Position numbers and translations under genes: made by a program
Notes under the pieces: model-generated
Seen by the model: the letters and a program-made list of their open reading frames with translations, nothing else
Databases searched by the model: none
What the model was told of the DNA's origin: nothing
Assembly (NCBI GenBank): GCA_017525235.1
Contig: JAFXTC010000038.1
Span: 1 to 64,000 of the forward strand
DNA: 64,000 bases
From: Bacteroidaceae bacterium
GTDB lineage: Bacteria; Bacteroidota; Bacteroidia; Bacteroidales; Bacteroidaceae
Direction: 5' to 3'
Part shown: piece by piece, positions 1-8,958 of the stretch
Layout: every line of letters starts with the position of its first letter
Numbering within the stretch: position 1 is the stretch's first letter

Positions 1-42
1 CGATGGTACTGCACACCCGTGGGAGAGTAGGTAGCCGCCGTT
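1..42 (+). rRNA. rrf: 5S ribosomal RNA, 3' end only
   Basis: The first bases match the 3' third of a bacterial 5S rRNA: GATGGTACTGC, then GGGAGAGTAGG, then GCCGCCG. The 5' part lies outside the window, so an rRNA operon on the + strand ends here. The exact mature end is estimated. Confidence 0.88.
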
Positions 43-56
43 TTTTAACGAAGAAA

Positions 57-85
57 CCCTTCGAGAGAAATCTCGGAGGGTTTTC
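57..85 (+). terminator. rRNA operon terminator
   Basis: A 9-bp stem with one G-U pair (CCTTCGAGA with TCTCGGAGG) closes a GAAA loop and is followed by TTTTCTG. Its place just after the 5S gene fits an intrinsic terminator of the rRNA operon. Confidence 0.8.
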
Positions 86-112
86 TGCGTTTATCAGGCT
101 ACCTCAATAAAT

Positions 113-148
113 CTCTAACCGCTAACCGCTAACCCTTAACCTCTAACC
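113..148. repeat. Heptamer array, CTAACCG-type
   Basis: About five 7-bp units related to CTAACCG, which is the reverse complement of the GGTTAGC arrays at 8655, 14523 and 16724. The remaining bases between the 5S terminator and the promoter at 290 are AT-rich, with no gene that I can see. Confidence 0.75.
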
Positions 149-289
149 ATTGAGGCCCCTAGCTTCCCGCCGTTTTTAAGTTTAACGTACTGGTTTGAAA
201 AAGGGAGATGTTTTTGCTTATGTTTTTTTTATTGTTAGGCATTTTTTTTCTATTATTGTCAAATAAGCACATTTTCTACTGGAAAACTA

Positions 290-320
290 TTGCATATTAC
301 GAATAATATAAGTAATTTTG
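290..320 (+). promoter_or_regulatory. Bacteroidetes-type promoter
   Basis: TAATTTTG at 313-320 fits the -7 consensus TAnnTTTG, and TTG at 290-292 is a weak -33 with 20 nt spacing. It lies 40 nt upstream of the start at 360. Confidence 0.5.
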
Positions 321-359
321 AATATTTAATTTATTACCATATTAATTACTATTACAAAA

Positions 360-2288
360 ATGAGATTGTTTTTTCGATTTAAAGCACTGCTCGTCTGGTT
401 ATTTTTATTTATTGGCGCGCGTGCATGGGCTGTGACGTACGAATTGTACACAGAAAACATTATTACGCCTGGAGAGTATTTACTTGTTGGTTATCAAAAC
501 AGTTCTGGTTTTTATTATGCAATGAACCATACATGTACTTCAGACCAGTACATGGGTATTACAAGGGTTTCGCCTAATAGTAATAATGAAATTTTAAACC
601 CTTCTGCTTCTCTTGTCTGGACGATAATTGCCTCGACCCATGGCTTTTATATCAAAGAAGGAGACAATTATCTTGATGACAACGCAACAAGTTCCAAGAA
701 CTATGTGCATGTGACAACCGCTCCTACAACCACAGCAGAGTGGTCCTTTGTCTACAATTCTTCTACACAAACATGGACGATTAAAAATTACGGGTCTTCT
801 ACTAATAGAAAGACCCTTTCGTTTAATGTCGGAGACTCTCGTGTGGCTTGTTACTCTAACATTCAAACTGGAAACGCATGCGTTTATCTTTACAAGAGAA
901 TGGATTATGGAGCACATACCGTGACATTTTCAATAAATGGATACGTCGATCCTGCCAACAGCCTTACGCTTGAAGAAGATCAAGTAATTTCTTTTCCCCC
1001 TAATCCAGACGGGTTAAATGGAAAGATCTTTGTAGGTTGGAAAAAAGGCGCGGCTATTGATGGAACAACCAATATCCGGCCTTCAATGATTAATACGGCT
1101 AAGGAGAAGATGGGACGTACTGATGTAATATACTATGCTGTATTTGCCATTCGGTCTGAGTCACCTGAGTTGTGGAGACGTGTTACGACAGTAAACAGCG
1201 AGGGCGTGTATGCGCTTCTCACCACAGATGGACATGTTTTTAGTGGGGCTGTCAGTTCTGGTCATGGTCAGGTTACTGCTAGTGCCTTCTCTTTTAATAC
1301 AGATGACGTTGCAACTTCTGTCCCGGATGGAATCTGTGAAATAACCTTTAGGGCAGTAACAGGTGGTTATGCGATGTACAATGAAGATTTAGGTTATTTG
1401 TATGCAAAATCAGCATCATCAGGGAGTCTGGCATGGAAGAAATCAGAAAATAGCTACTGGAAATATACATCATCTAACTGGGTGTATAACAGCAACACGG
1501 CTTATCTCCGTTCATATAATAACGGTTCTTTCCGCACCTACAGTAGTGCCAGTTACGGCTCCGTATTGAAGTTTGCTAAAAAGGAGGGTGGAATCAGTTA
1601 TTCGGACTACTGTACAGAGATATGTGGCACCCTTAACTTTATAGCTACTGATGGTGCTGCCAAATTTGCCACATTCAGTAATACAGACAACGTGATTATT
1701 CCTGCCGAAGACGAGACGGCATTTTACACGGTATATGCTGTGAGAGTTGACAATAATGGAAAACTTGATTTCTATGACTTTGTTGAGAATCTTGCCAATA
1801 AGGATGACGACGGAAATGCTATTGTGCCAGCAAACACTGGTGTGTTGGTAAAAGCTGTTGCCAAGAATGGCAAGACAGTGTCCTCTCTTACCTATTCTTA
1901 TTGCTTTACTGACGGAGGAAATTACGATGCGGTTTTCAATAACCTTGTGGCTTGCCCAACAGCTGGTATGTTTTTTGCTGAGGCTGACACAAAATATTAC
2001 AAACTTTCTTATGGAGATAATGCCAACAAGCAGAATCTTGGTTTCTACTGGGGGGCTGATAATGGAGGAGCATTCAAGGTAAAAGCAGGCGTTGCTGTTT
2101 TGGCCGTTCCTCAGAATATAAGTCTTGTTAAGGGATTCTGTTTTGAAGTTGTTGAGGATGAGACGATAATACCTAACATTGATAATAATTCATACGCGCC
2201 CTCTGCCATATATAATATATCTGGTCAACGCATGAATAAAAAACAGAGAGGTGTTAATATTATTGAAGGGAAGAAGATTGTTTATTAA
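360..2288 (+). CDS. Secreted modular protein with InlB-like repeat and sorting tail
   Basis: A 642-aa protein, probably secreted: residues 1-25 form a hydrophobic signal peptide ending near ARAWA. Two regions look alike and may be a duplicated all-beta, lectin-like fold (about 26-180 and 275-405); both have a Tyr/Ser-rich strand pattern and end in LYKR or FAKK. Between them, about 184-265, is a Listeria-Bacteroides (InlB B-repeat) type stretch with the FVGW motif. A further beta region (about 410-600) precedes a C-terminal segment, IYNISGQR to EGKKIVY, which resembles a type IX secretion (T9SS) C-terminal domain. It therefore probably ends up on the surface or outside the cell. No catalytic motif is visible and the ligand is unknown. 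It reads alone from its own promoter, with a small gene 67 bp downstream. Confidence 0.8.
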   Translation: MRLFFRFKALLVWLFLFIGARAWAVTYELYTENIITPGEYLLVGYQNSSGFYYAMNHTCTSDQYMGITRVSPNSNNEILNPSASLVWTIIASTHGFYIKEGDNYLDDNATSSKNYVHVTTAPTTTAEWSFVYNSSTQTWTIKNYGSSTNRKTLSFNVGDSRVACYSNIQTGNACVYLYKRMDYGAHTVTFSINGYVDPANSLTLEEDQVISFPPNPDGLNGKIFVGWKKGAAIDGTTNIRPSMINTAKEKMGRTDVIYYAVFAIRSESPELWRRVTTVNSEGVYALLTTDGHVFSGAVSSGHGQVTASAFSFNTDDVATSVPDGICEITFRAVTGGYAMYNEDLGYLYAKSASSGSLAWKKSENSYWKYTSSNWVYNSNTAYLRSYNNGSFRTYSSASYGSVLKFAKKEGGISYSDYCTEICGTLNFIATDGAAKFATFSNTDNVIIPAEDETAFYTVYAVRVDNNGKLDFYDFVENLANKDDDGNAIVPANTGVLVKAVAKNGKTVSSLTYSYCFTDGGNYDAVFNNLVACPTAGMFFAEADTKYYKLSYGDNANKQNLGFYWGADNGGAFKVKAGVAVLAVPQNISLVKGFCFEVVEDETIIPNIDNNSYAPSAIYNISGQRMNKKQRGVNIIEGKKIVY

Positions 2289-2355
2289 ATAAAAAAGCAC
2301 TCATTCCACCATCTTTGATGGATGATTAATAGTGTAATTAAACTAAGAAATAGTA

Positions 2356-2529
2356 ATGAAGAAATATATTAAGCCCAATACAGTATGGGTGGAATTGAAT
2401 AATGAATTTATGATAGCCCTTTCTAGTGGCGATAGTGTAAATGACACAGTCCCTACAGACGACGATGAGGATAATAGTTACACTAAGACTTTGATTACCA
2501 ATCACTGCACATGGGACAATGAATGGTAA
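2356..2529 (+). CDS. Small protein, 57 aa, possible peptide precursor
   Basis: Starts ATGAAGAAATATATT and ends in TGGTAA. The product begins MKKYIKPNTVWVELNNEF, has an SSG at residues 23-25, continues with an acidic middle (DDDEDN) and ends CTWDNEW. The first half resembles a conserved leader (MKKY-x-P, then hydrophobic, then SG) that I associate with short Bacteroidales proteins of unknown role; the second half is polar with one Cys and two Trp. It could be a processed or exported peptide, but no processing enzyme is next to it. It sits 67 bp after a secreted-protein gene and is followed by a strong hairpin, so it may be co-transcribed. Confidence 0.6.
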   Translation: MKKYIKPNTVWVELNNEFMIALSSGDSVNDTVPTDDDEDNSYTKTLITNHCTWDNEW

Positions 2530-2553
2530 TTTTTTATGATTAAAGACGTTTCT

Positions 2554-2585
2554 TTGGGGGGCAATTCTTTTGATTTGCCCCCCAA
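2554..2585 (+). terminator. Hairpin after the 57-aa gene
   Basis: A perfect 11-bp stem (TTGGGGGGCAA with TTGCCCCCCAA) with a 10-nt loop lies 24 nt after the stop. The T tract that follows is poor (ACATTATTTTC), so this may be a terminator or an mRNA-end stabiliser. Confidence 0.65.
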
Positions 2586-2629
2586 ACATTATTTTCTGTC
2601 GATTTTTGCAATTTTTTCTTCTGTTTATG

Positions 2630-2659
2630 TTTGTAGAAACAAAAAGATTACTATATTTG
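2630..2659 (+). promoter_or_regulatory. Promoter of the first giant GLUG protein
   Basis: TTTG at 2630-2633, 18 nt, then TATATTTG at 2652-2659. The promoter and about 60 nt of leader after it are nearly the same as those at 8873-8958, which drive the paralogue. Confidence 0.75.
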
Positions 2660-2718
2660 TACGCGAAAACACCGAAAACAATTAAATCTATAAATACGAG
2701 AAACCAATTTTTATCAAC

Positions 2719-5700
2719 ATGAAACAGAGATTACTCTACAGTCTTCTTTTGCTGTTCGTATGCTTTACGGGCAACATGAGAACGTGGGCACTGGAGCAAG
2801 ATGCTAACGGTGTCTTTCAGATTAGTACTGCGCAAGATCTGATTGATTTTGCCGATTACGTGAATGTGGGCGGTACAAACCAGGCGGCTAATGCCGTGCT
2901 GACTGCCGACATCGACATGACTGGGATGCCATGGGAAAATGCCATCGGTCACTATGCCCAAAGTAATGGATACAAAGGTCACTTCGACGGCCAAGGATAC
3001 ACCATCAGTGGACTGGAGTTCACTACGGTCAGGAACTACCACGGTCTGTTCGGCGTATTGGTTGGCAATGCCGTAGTTGAGAACTTCTCGGTGTATGGTA
3101 ACATCGTGAACGAGGAGTTTGATGCTATTGCAGTCATCTCTTACTCGAAGAACAGCGATTCCGACCCCAACTACATCCGTAACATCCACAGCTTCCTGAA
3201 CATTACCACTTCGGGTTCTGACAAGAAGGTGGGCGGTGTGCTTGGTAACGGTAACAATGGTACAACCTACGTTGACCGTTGTTCTTTCGGGGGTCACATC
3301 ACAGCCACCAACAAGACAAACTGCGGTGGTATCATTGCTTATATCCAGAACAACTCGAGCACTAATGTCTTTCTTTCCAACTGTATCTTCATGGGTACAC
3401 TGGAAAGTACAATAGCCACTACCTATTGCGGTGGTATGATTGGTTACATCGGTGCCAGCAGTAGCAAATACAAGGTTACCAACTGCTTGTCACTGGGTAG
3501 CATAACAGCTCCGATTGCCGGCTCTATCTTCGGTTATGTACGTAACGGCGGTGGCGGCTCAAGCAACAACTACTTCCTGGGCACTGCTACAAGCGGTAAG
3601 GTGGAAGGTACAGCTGCCGACTATACTGCTACATCTGTTTCTCCTGAGGAACTGATAAGCGGTGAGGTTTGCTTTGCCCTGAACGGCGAGAACAAGGACG
3701 AGGATATTGCCTTCTATCAGACACTGGGCGATGATCAGGTTCCTACGCTCGACCCCACACACAAGCGTGTATATGCCGTAGGTAAGAGATTGTGCGACGG
3801 CTCTTTCTCGGGCGAAGTGACATATACCAACGAGGAAAGCGGCAACGTGATTCCCGACCATGACTTTGAGGATGGTTACTGCGCTGTCTGCGGTCAGTGG
3901 GATGCAAGCTACATGACTCCTGTTGACGGTGTATTCGAAATCGGTACTGCACGTCAGCTGCGCTGGTGGGCCGACTATGTAAACAACGGTGCATTCGATG
4001 CTAAGGCTGTGCTGACCGATGATCTGGAACTCACCAACGAGGAGCAGATGGCCGTGATTGGTACCAGTCCCACGAATGCCTTCAAGGGTACCTTCGACGG
4101 ACAGGGTCACGAGATTGCCGGCTTCCACCTGGCACTGGAAAAGTTTGAGGCTGGCTACGGCTACGGTATGTTCGGTAACACGAAGGGTGCTGTGATAAAG
4201 AACTTCAGCATCAGCGGTGAAATGTCGTTCGAGTACGGCGGTGCCAAGCCAAGCTCCGACTTGGGCTGCGGTCTTGTTGGATGGCCTGAGGGCAGCACGC
4301 TGATTCAGAACATCAAGTGTGATATGAACATCTACGCCAACATCTCCTCTCACGTGGGTGGTGTTGTTGGTTCTCTGCGTGACGGCTCTATCGCTGACCG
4401 TTGCGAATTCTCGGGTAACCTGAACGGTCTGAGCTCTGCAAACGGTAATGCCGGTATCGCAGGTTATGCTAACTCGAGTACCATTAGCAACTGTATCTTC
4501 TCGGGTCATGTTGAGGGCGACGGAACCGGTTACTTCGCCGGTATTCTGGGCTATGTAAACAGCACCAAGGCAAAGGTTACCAACTGTCTGTCAGTAGGTA
4601 CGGTTGAAAACGAGAACTCGCAGTGGACTGCTGCACTGGTTGGCAGACTGAGAGCCATCGGCGAATATGCCTTCAACTACTACAAGGAAGGACTGCCTGG
4701 CGTTGGCGGCGGTGAGCTTGCCAAGGACGACAATGTGCTGAAGAACACCACCGAGGTGGACGACGAGAAGCTGGCAAGCGGTTATGTAACATGGGGCCTG
4801 AATGGTAACAACTATGTGATTCCCGCCTTCTACCAGAGCCTGGGACAGGATGACATGCCTGTACTTGACCCCACACACGACATCGTGTACATCACTGCCG
4901 ACGGCTATGCAAGCATGCAGGCTGACGAACCGCTGTACGACTTCTTGGAGAAGTTCGACGAAATGATGCAGATGTTCTCGGAGAAAGTGATTGCTACACA
5001 GCAGACTATCGACAACTATATGGAGGCCATCAAGCCCCTGCAGGACATTGAGACCTACGAAGAGTTCGTGGCTGCCTATTCCGAGCTGAGACCGCTGCTC
5101 GACTCCATCGAGGTTTCGACTCAGTACTATAAGGCTTACATGGATGCCTGCGCTACAGTTGCCGACTATATGGACAAGAACGATGTGGGCGGTAAGGAGT
5201 TCGATCAATTAGAGGAATACCTGACTACCGATGCTGAGCCCAGCGATGAGTTCCCCAACGGTACATACCATTATATAATAAGAACCCACACCCTGACAAA
5301 TGCTCAGGTTGAGGCTGAGAAGAACGACGTGGAGGCTCGCTTCCAGGCTGCCGTTGCCGCTAACTACAAGGAGAACAGCGACATCACCAACATGGTGGTG
5401 AACCCCAACTTCACGGACGGCATCACAGGATGGGAGGCTTCACGCACTCCTTCGGTTGCTACCGTAGAAAGCACTTCAGCTGCTCAGGTAACAAGTACCT
5501 TCACCATCACTCAGAAACTGACCGGCTTGAAGAACGGTATCTATATGCTGGGTCTGAATGCCTCACAGCGTGCAGGAAGCGACCTGTTCAGCCAGTTCTA
5601 TTCTTCACAGATTGTAGTGAACGACAATGTAAACTACATTCAGGTTCTCGGTGAGGATGTATCTGAAGAAAAGGTTGCCGACGACGATAAGGATTATATC

Positions 5701-8652
5701 TATGGTGACGACGAGGGCTATGTTCCTGCTTCTGCACAGGGCTTTGCCGCTGCTATGATTGCCAACCCCGAAAGATACCAGAACTACGTTGCTGCTCGCG
5801 TAACAGACGGCACACTGACTATCGGTATCCAGAACCCGGGTACGGGCTTAGGTACCGACCAAGTGCTGATGAGCAACCTGCGCCTTGTTTATCTGGGCAA
5901 GGGTGACACAGAATGTGAAGGCTTGGACGCTGTACTGGAGAGCTACCAGAAGAGAGCTGACGTAATCGTGAACTTTGAGTACAGCGACGCTGATGACTTT
6001 GCTCAGTACCCCAACATCTCTGCTGAACTGAAGGATGCCCTGATGGTATGCTCAGAAGCAGTAGAAGGCGCTGAGAGCGGTCTTGACAAGATTGCCTTGG
6101 TTGACAGATTCTCTGACCTGATGAAGGAAGTTTACGACTGCCGCAAGACTTACATCGAGTTGGTAACCGTTGCTGAGAAGATGAATTCACTGAGCGAGAC
6201 ACTGCTCAACATCGGTGTAATAGACGGTGAGGCTGCAACCGACCTTCAGGATCTGTGCGATGCTGCATGGACTGCTTATGCCGACGGTGAATACACCACT
6301 CAGCAGGCTAAGGATGCCATCAAGGCTATGCAGGAGTTCGGTAACCTGGTTCCTCCCACAGACGAGGAAGGTACTTACCTGATTTCTACTCCGCTGCAAC
6401 TGGCTGTATTCGGTGCGCTGATTACCGAAGGTCAGGTAAAGATTAACGCTAAGCTGATGAACGACCTCAATCTGGAAGGTCTGGAGTGGGCTCCAATGGG
6501 TCCTCAGGGAACCTATGGCTCGATTGACTCGGCTACTCCATTCGAAGGAACATTCGACGGACAGGGTCACAAGATTTCCAACCTTACCATTACAGACGCT
6601 GAAGGTGCTTACTTCGGATTGTTCGCTTGTGTAAGCGGTGTCCTCAAGGACTTCACCATCACCGGTGAAATCACTACCAGCAGAGCTGACTTTGTGGGCG
6701 GTGTTGTTGGTCAGATGAAGGTTGGTCAGATGCAGAATGTATACTGTTCTGTAAACATTGACTGTGGCGAAGGCTCTAAGCACATCGGTGGTATTGCCGG
6801 TGCTTTCACCAACGCGGCTACCATGACCGGCTGTAGCTACAGCGGTACACTGAACGTAGGTGCTAACGGCGACAGCTTCGCTGGTCTTGCTGGTTACGCA
6901 GGCGCCATGACCATGACAGAGTGTCTGTTCGACGGTGTAATAGAAGGCAATGAGGGCAACGAGGCTACATACGTAGGCGGTTTGATTGGTTACGCCAACA
7001 CCACAGATGCCAACATGGTTAACAACCTCTCTGTTGGTCAGGTAACACTTGCCAACGCTGCTGCCATAGCAGGTACCTTCCGTTCAAAGGCTCCCACTAC
7101 CTATATCAACAACTTCTGGATGACCGGCACTGCTGCAGGTGGCTTCAATGCCGACACCAGCCTGCCTTCTGTAACCGCCAATACCTTTGAGGTAAGTGCT
7201 GAGGTAGTAGCAGGCGGTGAGGTAGCATACAAGCTGAATCCCGAGAAGGAGACCTTCTTCTACCAGACTCTGGGACAGGATGCTTATCCTGTACTCGACA
7301 GTACACACGGCGTGGTTTATCCCGTTGGTGAGTTCACTTGCGACGGAGAACCTAAGGGCGAGCTTGCAGGCTACTCAAATGATCCTAAGGGTTACAAGCG
7401 CGATTCACACAACTACGTTGACGGTGCTTGCACCGAGTGTCACATGACTCCCGACGGATACCTTGGTATCAGAAACGCTGCTGAGCTGAGAGCATTCGTC
7501 AATAAGGTGAACCAGGGCAATCCTTCGCTGAATGCTAAGTTGGTAGCCGACATCGACCTCGCAGGCGAAATCACTGATGAGAATCCTTGGGTTCCTGCAG
7601 GTGACTGGGGTCAGAAGAGCGGTATCGCAAGTATGGCTTACAAGGGTCACTTCGACGGACAGGGCCACACCATCCGCAACTTCAACGCTGTTCCCACTGG
7701 TAACTACTTCGGTATCTTCGGTGTTGTATCAACTGGCGTTCTCATTGAGAACTTCACCATCTACGGTACAATCGACCATAGCGCTGCTCTCTCTGGCTCT
7801 ACCAAGACCTCTGGTGTAGTAGGTTATGCAAGAGATACCGAGACCACCATCCGTAACATTCACAGCTACCTGATCATCAACAACAGCGTGGGCAGCGCAA
7901 GACCCGGCGGTATCTTGGGTAGTGCTGTAAACGGTACCACAAACGTTGAGAACTGTACTTACTCTGGTACCCTCGATTGCGGTGGCAAGACTGGTAACTA
8001 TGGCGGTATCGTGGGTTATGTAAACAACAACACAGCTGCCATCGTGAATATCACCAACTGTCTGTTCGACGGTACGTTGCTTAACACCACAGATGCTGAC
8101 GGTCAGTGCGGCGGTATCGTAGGTTACAACAACGCAGGTATAGCAACCCTGAAGAACTGCTTGTCAATAGGTACTATTGAGGCTATGAGCAACAATATCG
8201 GTCAGTTCTTCGGTCGACTGAATGCTAACAACTCTACCTTCGAGAACTGCTACTATGTAGGCGAATATGTGAACGGTACAGCCGGTGCAGGTACTGCTAA
8301 GGGCACTGCTCCTACCAAGACAAATGCCGACAAGTTGGCAAGCGGCGAAATCTGCTACCTGCTGAATGGCGACAACCAGGATGACAACTGGGTTTGGTAT
8401 CAGAACCTGACTGGCGACGAGAAGGATGCTTATCCTGTTCTTGATCCCAAGCACATGCCTGTTATCTACAATGCTTACGACGGTTACCACAACCCATCGA
8501 AGGATGAGGAAGACGGTATTGTTAACGTTAACGAAAACGAAAACGATAACGAAAACCTGAACAAGGTTGGTATCTACAACTTGGCTGGTCAGCGCATCAG
8601 CAAGCTGCAGAAGGGCATCAACATTGTGAATGGGAAAAAGGTGCTTTATTAA
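2719..8652 (+). CDS. Giant GLUG/beta-helix surface protein A with sorting tail
   Basis: A 1977-aa secreted protein; signal peptide 1-25 (MKQRLLYSLLLLF to TWA). Four beta-solenoid modules each start with a line like 'I-TA-QL--FA--VN-G', pass through an FDGQG motif (near 89, 458, 1279 and 1645) and carry GLUG-like GG-VG repeats. Between modules 2 and 3 are a helical stretch (about 740-870), a galactose-binding-like domain beginning NPNFTDGITGWE (about 895-1065) and a second helical stretch (to about 1200). Modules 1 and 3 end in a linker with Cys and a DG-C--C knuckle. The C-terminus has an Asn/Glu linker, then GIYNLAGQR to GKKVLY, a T9SS-like signal. Known GLUG proteins are adhesin-like; binding to host or food glycans is an inference. 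No protease or glycosidase site is seen. Confidence 0.85.
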   Translation: MKQRLLYSLLLLFVCFTGNMRTWALEQDANGVFQISTAQDLIDFADYVNVGGTNQAANAVLTADIDMTGMPWENAIGHYAQSNGYKGHFDGQGYTISGLEFTTVRNYHGLFGVLVGNAVVENFSVYGNIVNEEFDAIAVISYSKNSDSDPNYIRNIHSFLNITTSGSDKKVGGVLGNGNNGTTYVDRCSFGGHITATNKTNCGGIIAYIQNNSSTNVFLSNCIFMGTLESTIATTYCGGMIGYIGASSSKYKVTNCLSLGSITAPIAGSIFGYVRNGGGGSSNNYFLGTATSGKVEGTAADYTATSVSPEELISGEVCFALNGENKDEDIAFYQTLGDDQVPTLDPTHKRVYAVGKRLCDGSFSGEVTYTNEESGNVIPDHDFEDGYCAVCGQWDASYMTPVDGVFEIGTARQLRWWADYVNNGAFDAKAVLTDDLELTNEEQMAVIGTSPTNAFKGTFDGQGHEIAGFHLALEKFEAGYGYGMFGNTKGAVIKNFSISGEMSFEYGGAKPSSDLGCGLVGWPEGSTLIQNIKCDMNIYANISSHVGGVVGSLRDGSIADRCEFSGNLNGLSSANGNAGIAGYANSSTISNCIFSGHVEGDGTGYFAGILGYVNSTKAKVTNCLSVGTVENENSQWTAALVGRLRAIGEYAFNYYKEGLPGVGGGELAKDDNVLKNTTEVDDEKLASGYVTWGLNGNNYVIPAFYQSLGQDDMPVLDPTHDIVYITADGYASMQADEPLYDFLEKFDEMMQMFSEKVIATQQTIDNYMEAIKPLQDIETYEEFVAAYSELRPLLDSIEVSTQYYKAYMDACATVADYMDKNDVGGKEFDQLEEYLTTDAEPSDEFPNGTYHYIIRTHTLTNAQVEAEKNDVEARFQAAVAANYKENSDITNMVVNPNFTDGITGWEASRTPSVATVESTSAAQVTSTFTITQKLTGLKNGIYMLGLNASQRAGSDLFSQFYSSQIVVNDNVNYIQVLGEDVSEEKVADDDKDYIYGDDEGYVPASAQGFAAAMIANPERYQNYVAARVTDGTLTIGIQNPGTGLGTDQVLMSNLRLVYLGKGDTECEGLDAVLESYQKRADVIVNFEYSDADDFAQYPNISAELKDALMVCSEAVEGAESGLDKIALVDRFSDLMKEVYDCRKTYIELVTVAEKMNSLSETLLNIGVIDGEAATDLQDLCDAAWTAYADGEYTTQQAKDAIKAMQEFGNLVPPTDEEGTYLISTPLQLAVFGALITEGQVKINAKLMNDLNLEGLEWAPMGPQGTYGSIDSATPFEGTFDGQGHKISNLTITDAEGAYFGLFACVSGVLKDFTITGEITTSRADFVGGVVGQMKVGQMQNVYCSVNIDCGEGSKHIGGIAGAFTNAATMTGCSYSGTLNVGANGDSFAGLAGYAGAMTMTECLFDGVIEGNEGNEATYVGGLIGYANTTDANMVNNLSVGQVTLANAAAIAGTFRSKAPTTYINNFWMTGTAAGGFNADTSLPSVTANTFEVSAEVVAGGEVAYKLNPEKETFFYQTLGQDAYPVLDSTHGVVYPVGEFTCDGEPKGELAGYSNDPKGYKRDSHNYVDGACTECHMTPDGYLGIRNAAELRAFVNKVNQGNPSLNAKLVADIDLAGEITDENPWVPAGDWGQKSGIASMAYKGHFDGQGHTIRNFNAVPTGNYFGIFGVVSTGVLIENFTIYGTIDHSAALSGSTKTSGVVGYARDTETTIRNIHSYLIINNSVGSARPGGILGSAVNGTTNVENCTYSGTLDCGGKTGNYGGIVGYVNNNTAAIVNITNCLFDGTLLNTTDADGQCGGIVGYNNAGIATLKNCLSIGTIEAMSNNIGQFFGRLNANNSTFENCYYVGEYVNGTAGAGTAKGTAPTKTNADKLASGEICYLLNGDNQDDNWVWYQNLTGDEKDAYPVLDPKHMPVIYNAYDGYHNPSKDEEDGIVNVNENENDNENLNKVGIYNLAGQRISKLQKGINIVNGKKVLY
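8521..8562 (+). repeat. Translated hexamer array (AACGAA/AACGAT)
   Basis: Repeats of AACGAA, AACGAT and GTTAAC encode a linker of alternating Asn with Glu, Asp or Val just before the tail. The same hexamers occur untranslated at 8690-8716, 16759-16788, 18334-18352 and 23371-23392. Confidence 0.8.
8563..8652 (+). repeat. C-terminal tail cassette, copy 1
   Basis: 90 bp encoding KVGIYNLAGQR to GKKVLY. It looks identical in DNA to 14431-14520, and identical to 16557-16636 up to where that copy is interrupted. Confidence 0.9.
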
Positions 8653-8782
8653 TGGGTTAGCGGTTAGTGGTTAGCGGTTAGCGTTTAGAAAACGATAACG
8701 AAAACCAAAACCAAAAAAGGCTCTCGCCCTTACGGGAGAGCGGGGAGAGGGTCTTAAAACGGTAAACGGTAACCAAAGAAAA
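8653..8782. repeat. Composite repeat-rich 3' flank, copy 1
   Basis: No gene lies here. It holds five GGTTAGC-type heptamers (8655-8689), AACGAA-type hexamers (8690-8716), a G/C-rich palindromic element CTCTCGCCCTTACGGGAGAG with trailing CGGGGAGAGGGTCTT (8719-8755), and a second short array of GGTAAAC/GGTAACC (8760-8774). The same order of parts follows gene B at 14521-14637. Confidence 0.85.
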
Positions 8783-8819
8783 AGAAGGTGCAGCATGAAA
8801 GTGCTGCGCCTTCTTTTTG
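8783..8819 (+). terminator. Terminator of giant gene A
   Basis: A 13-bp stem (AGAAGGTGCAGCA with TGCTGCGCCTTCT, one G-T pair), 6-nt loop, then TTTTTG. A near copy follows gene B at 14644. Confidence 0.88.
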
Positions 8820-8872
8820 TAACTGAACATGTCATTTTGATAAAGAATCTAGTATTTTTTGCATTTTTTTCG

Positions 8873-8902
8873 TTGAAAAAAACAAAAAGATTACTATATT
8901 TG
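8873..8902 (+). promoter_or_regulatory. Promoter of the second giant GLUG protein
   Basis: TTG at 8873-8875, 19 nt, then TATATTTG at 8895-8902, followed by a leader almost the same as that at 2660-2718. Confidence 0.75.
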
Positions 8903-8958
8903 TGCGCGAAAACACAGAAAACGTTAAATCTAAAAACTATAAACCAAACTTTGTTAAC

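Noticed and set aside
113-148. CRISPR array or telomere-like sequence
   Set aside because: Units are 7 bp in direct tandem with no spacers and only a few copies; no cas genes are in the window.
2731-3297. Long minus-strand reading frames opposite the giant genes (also 3559-4509, 4591-5208, 6187-6783, 10444-11202)
   Set aside because: They are antisense to clear GLUG modules, repeat with them, and show no family motif or start context; they arise from biased codon use.
8902-8958. In-frame GTG at 8902 as start of giant gene B
   Set aside because: It overlaps the -7 box TATATTTG, and the signal peptide and paralogue match begin at the ATG at 8959.
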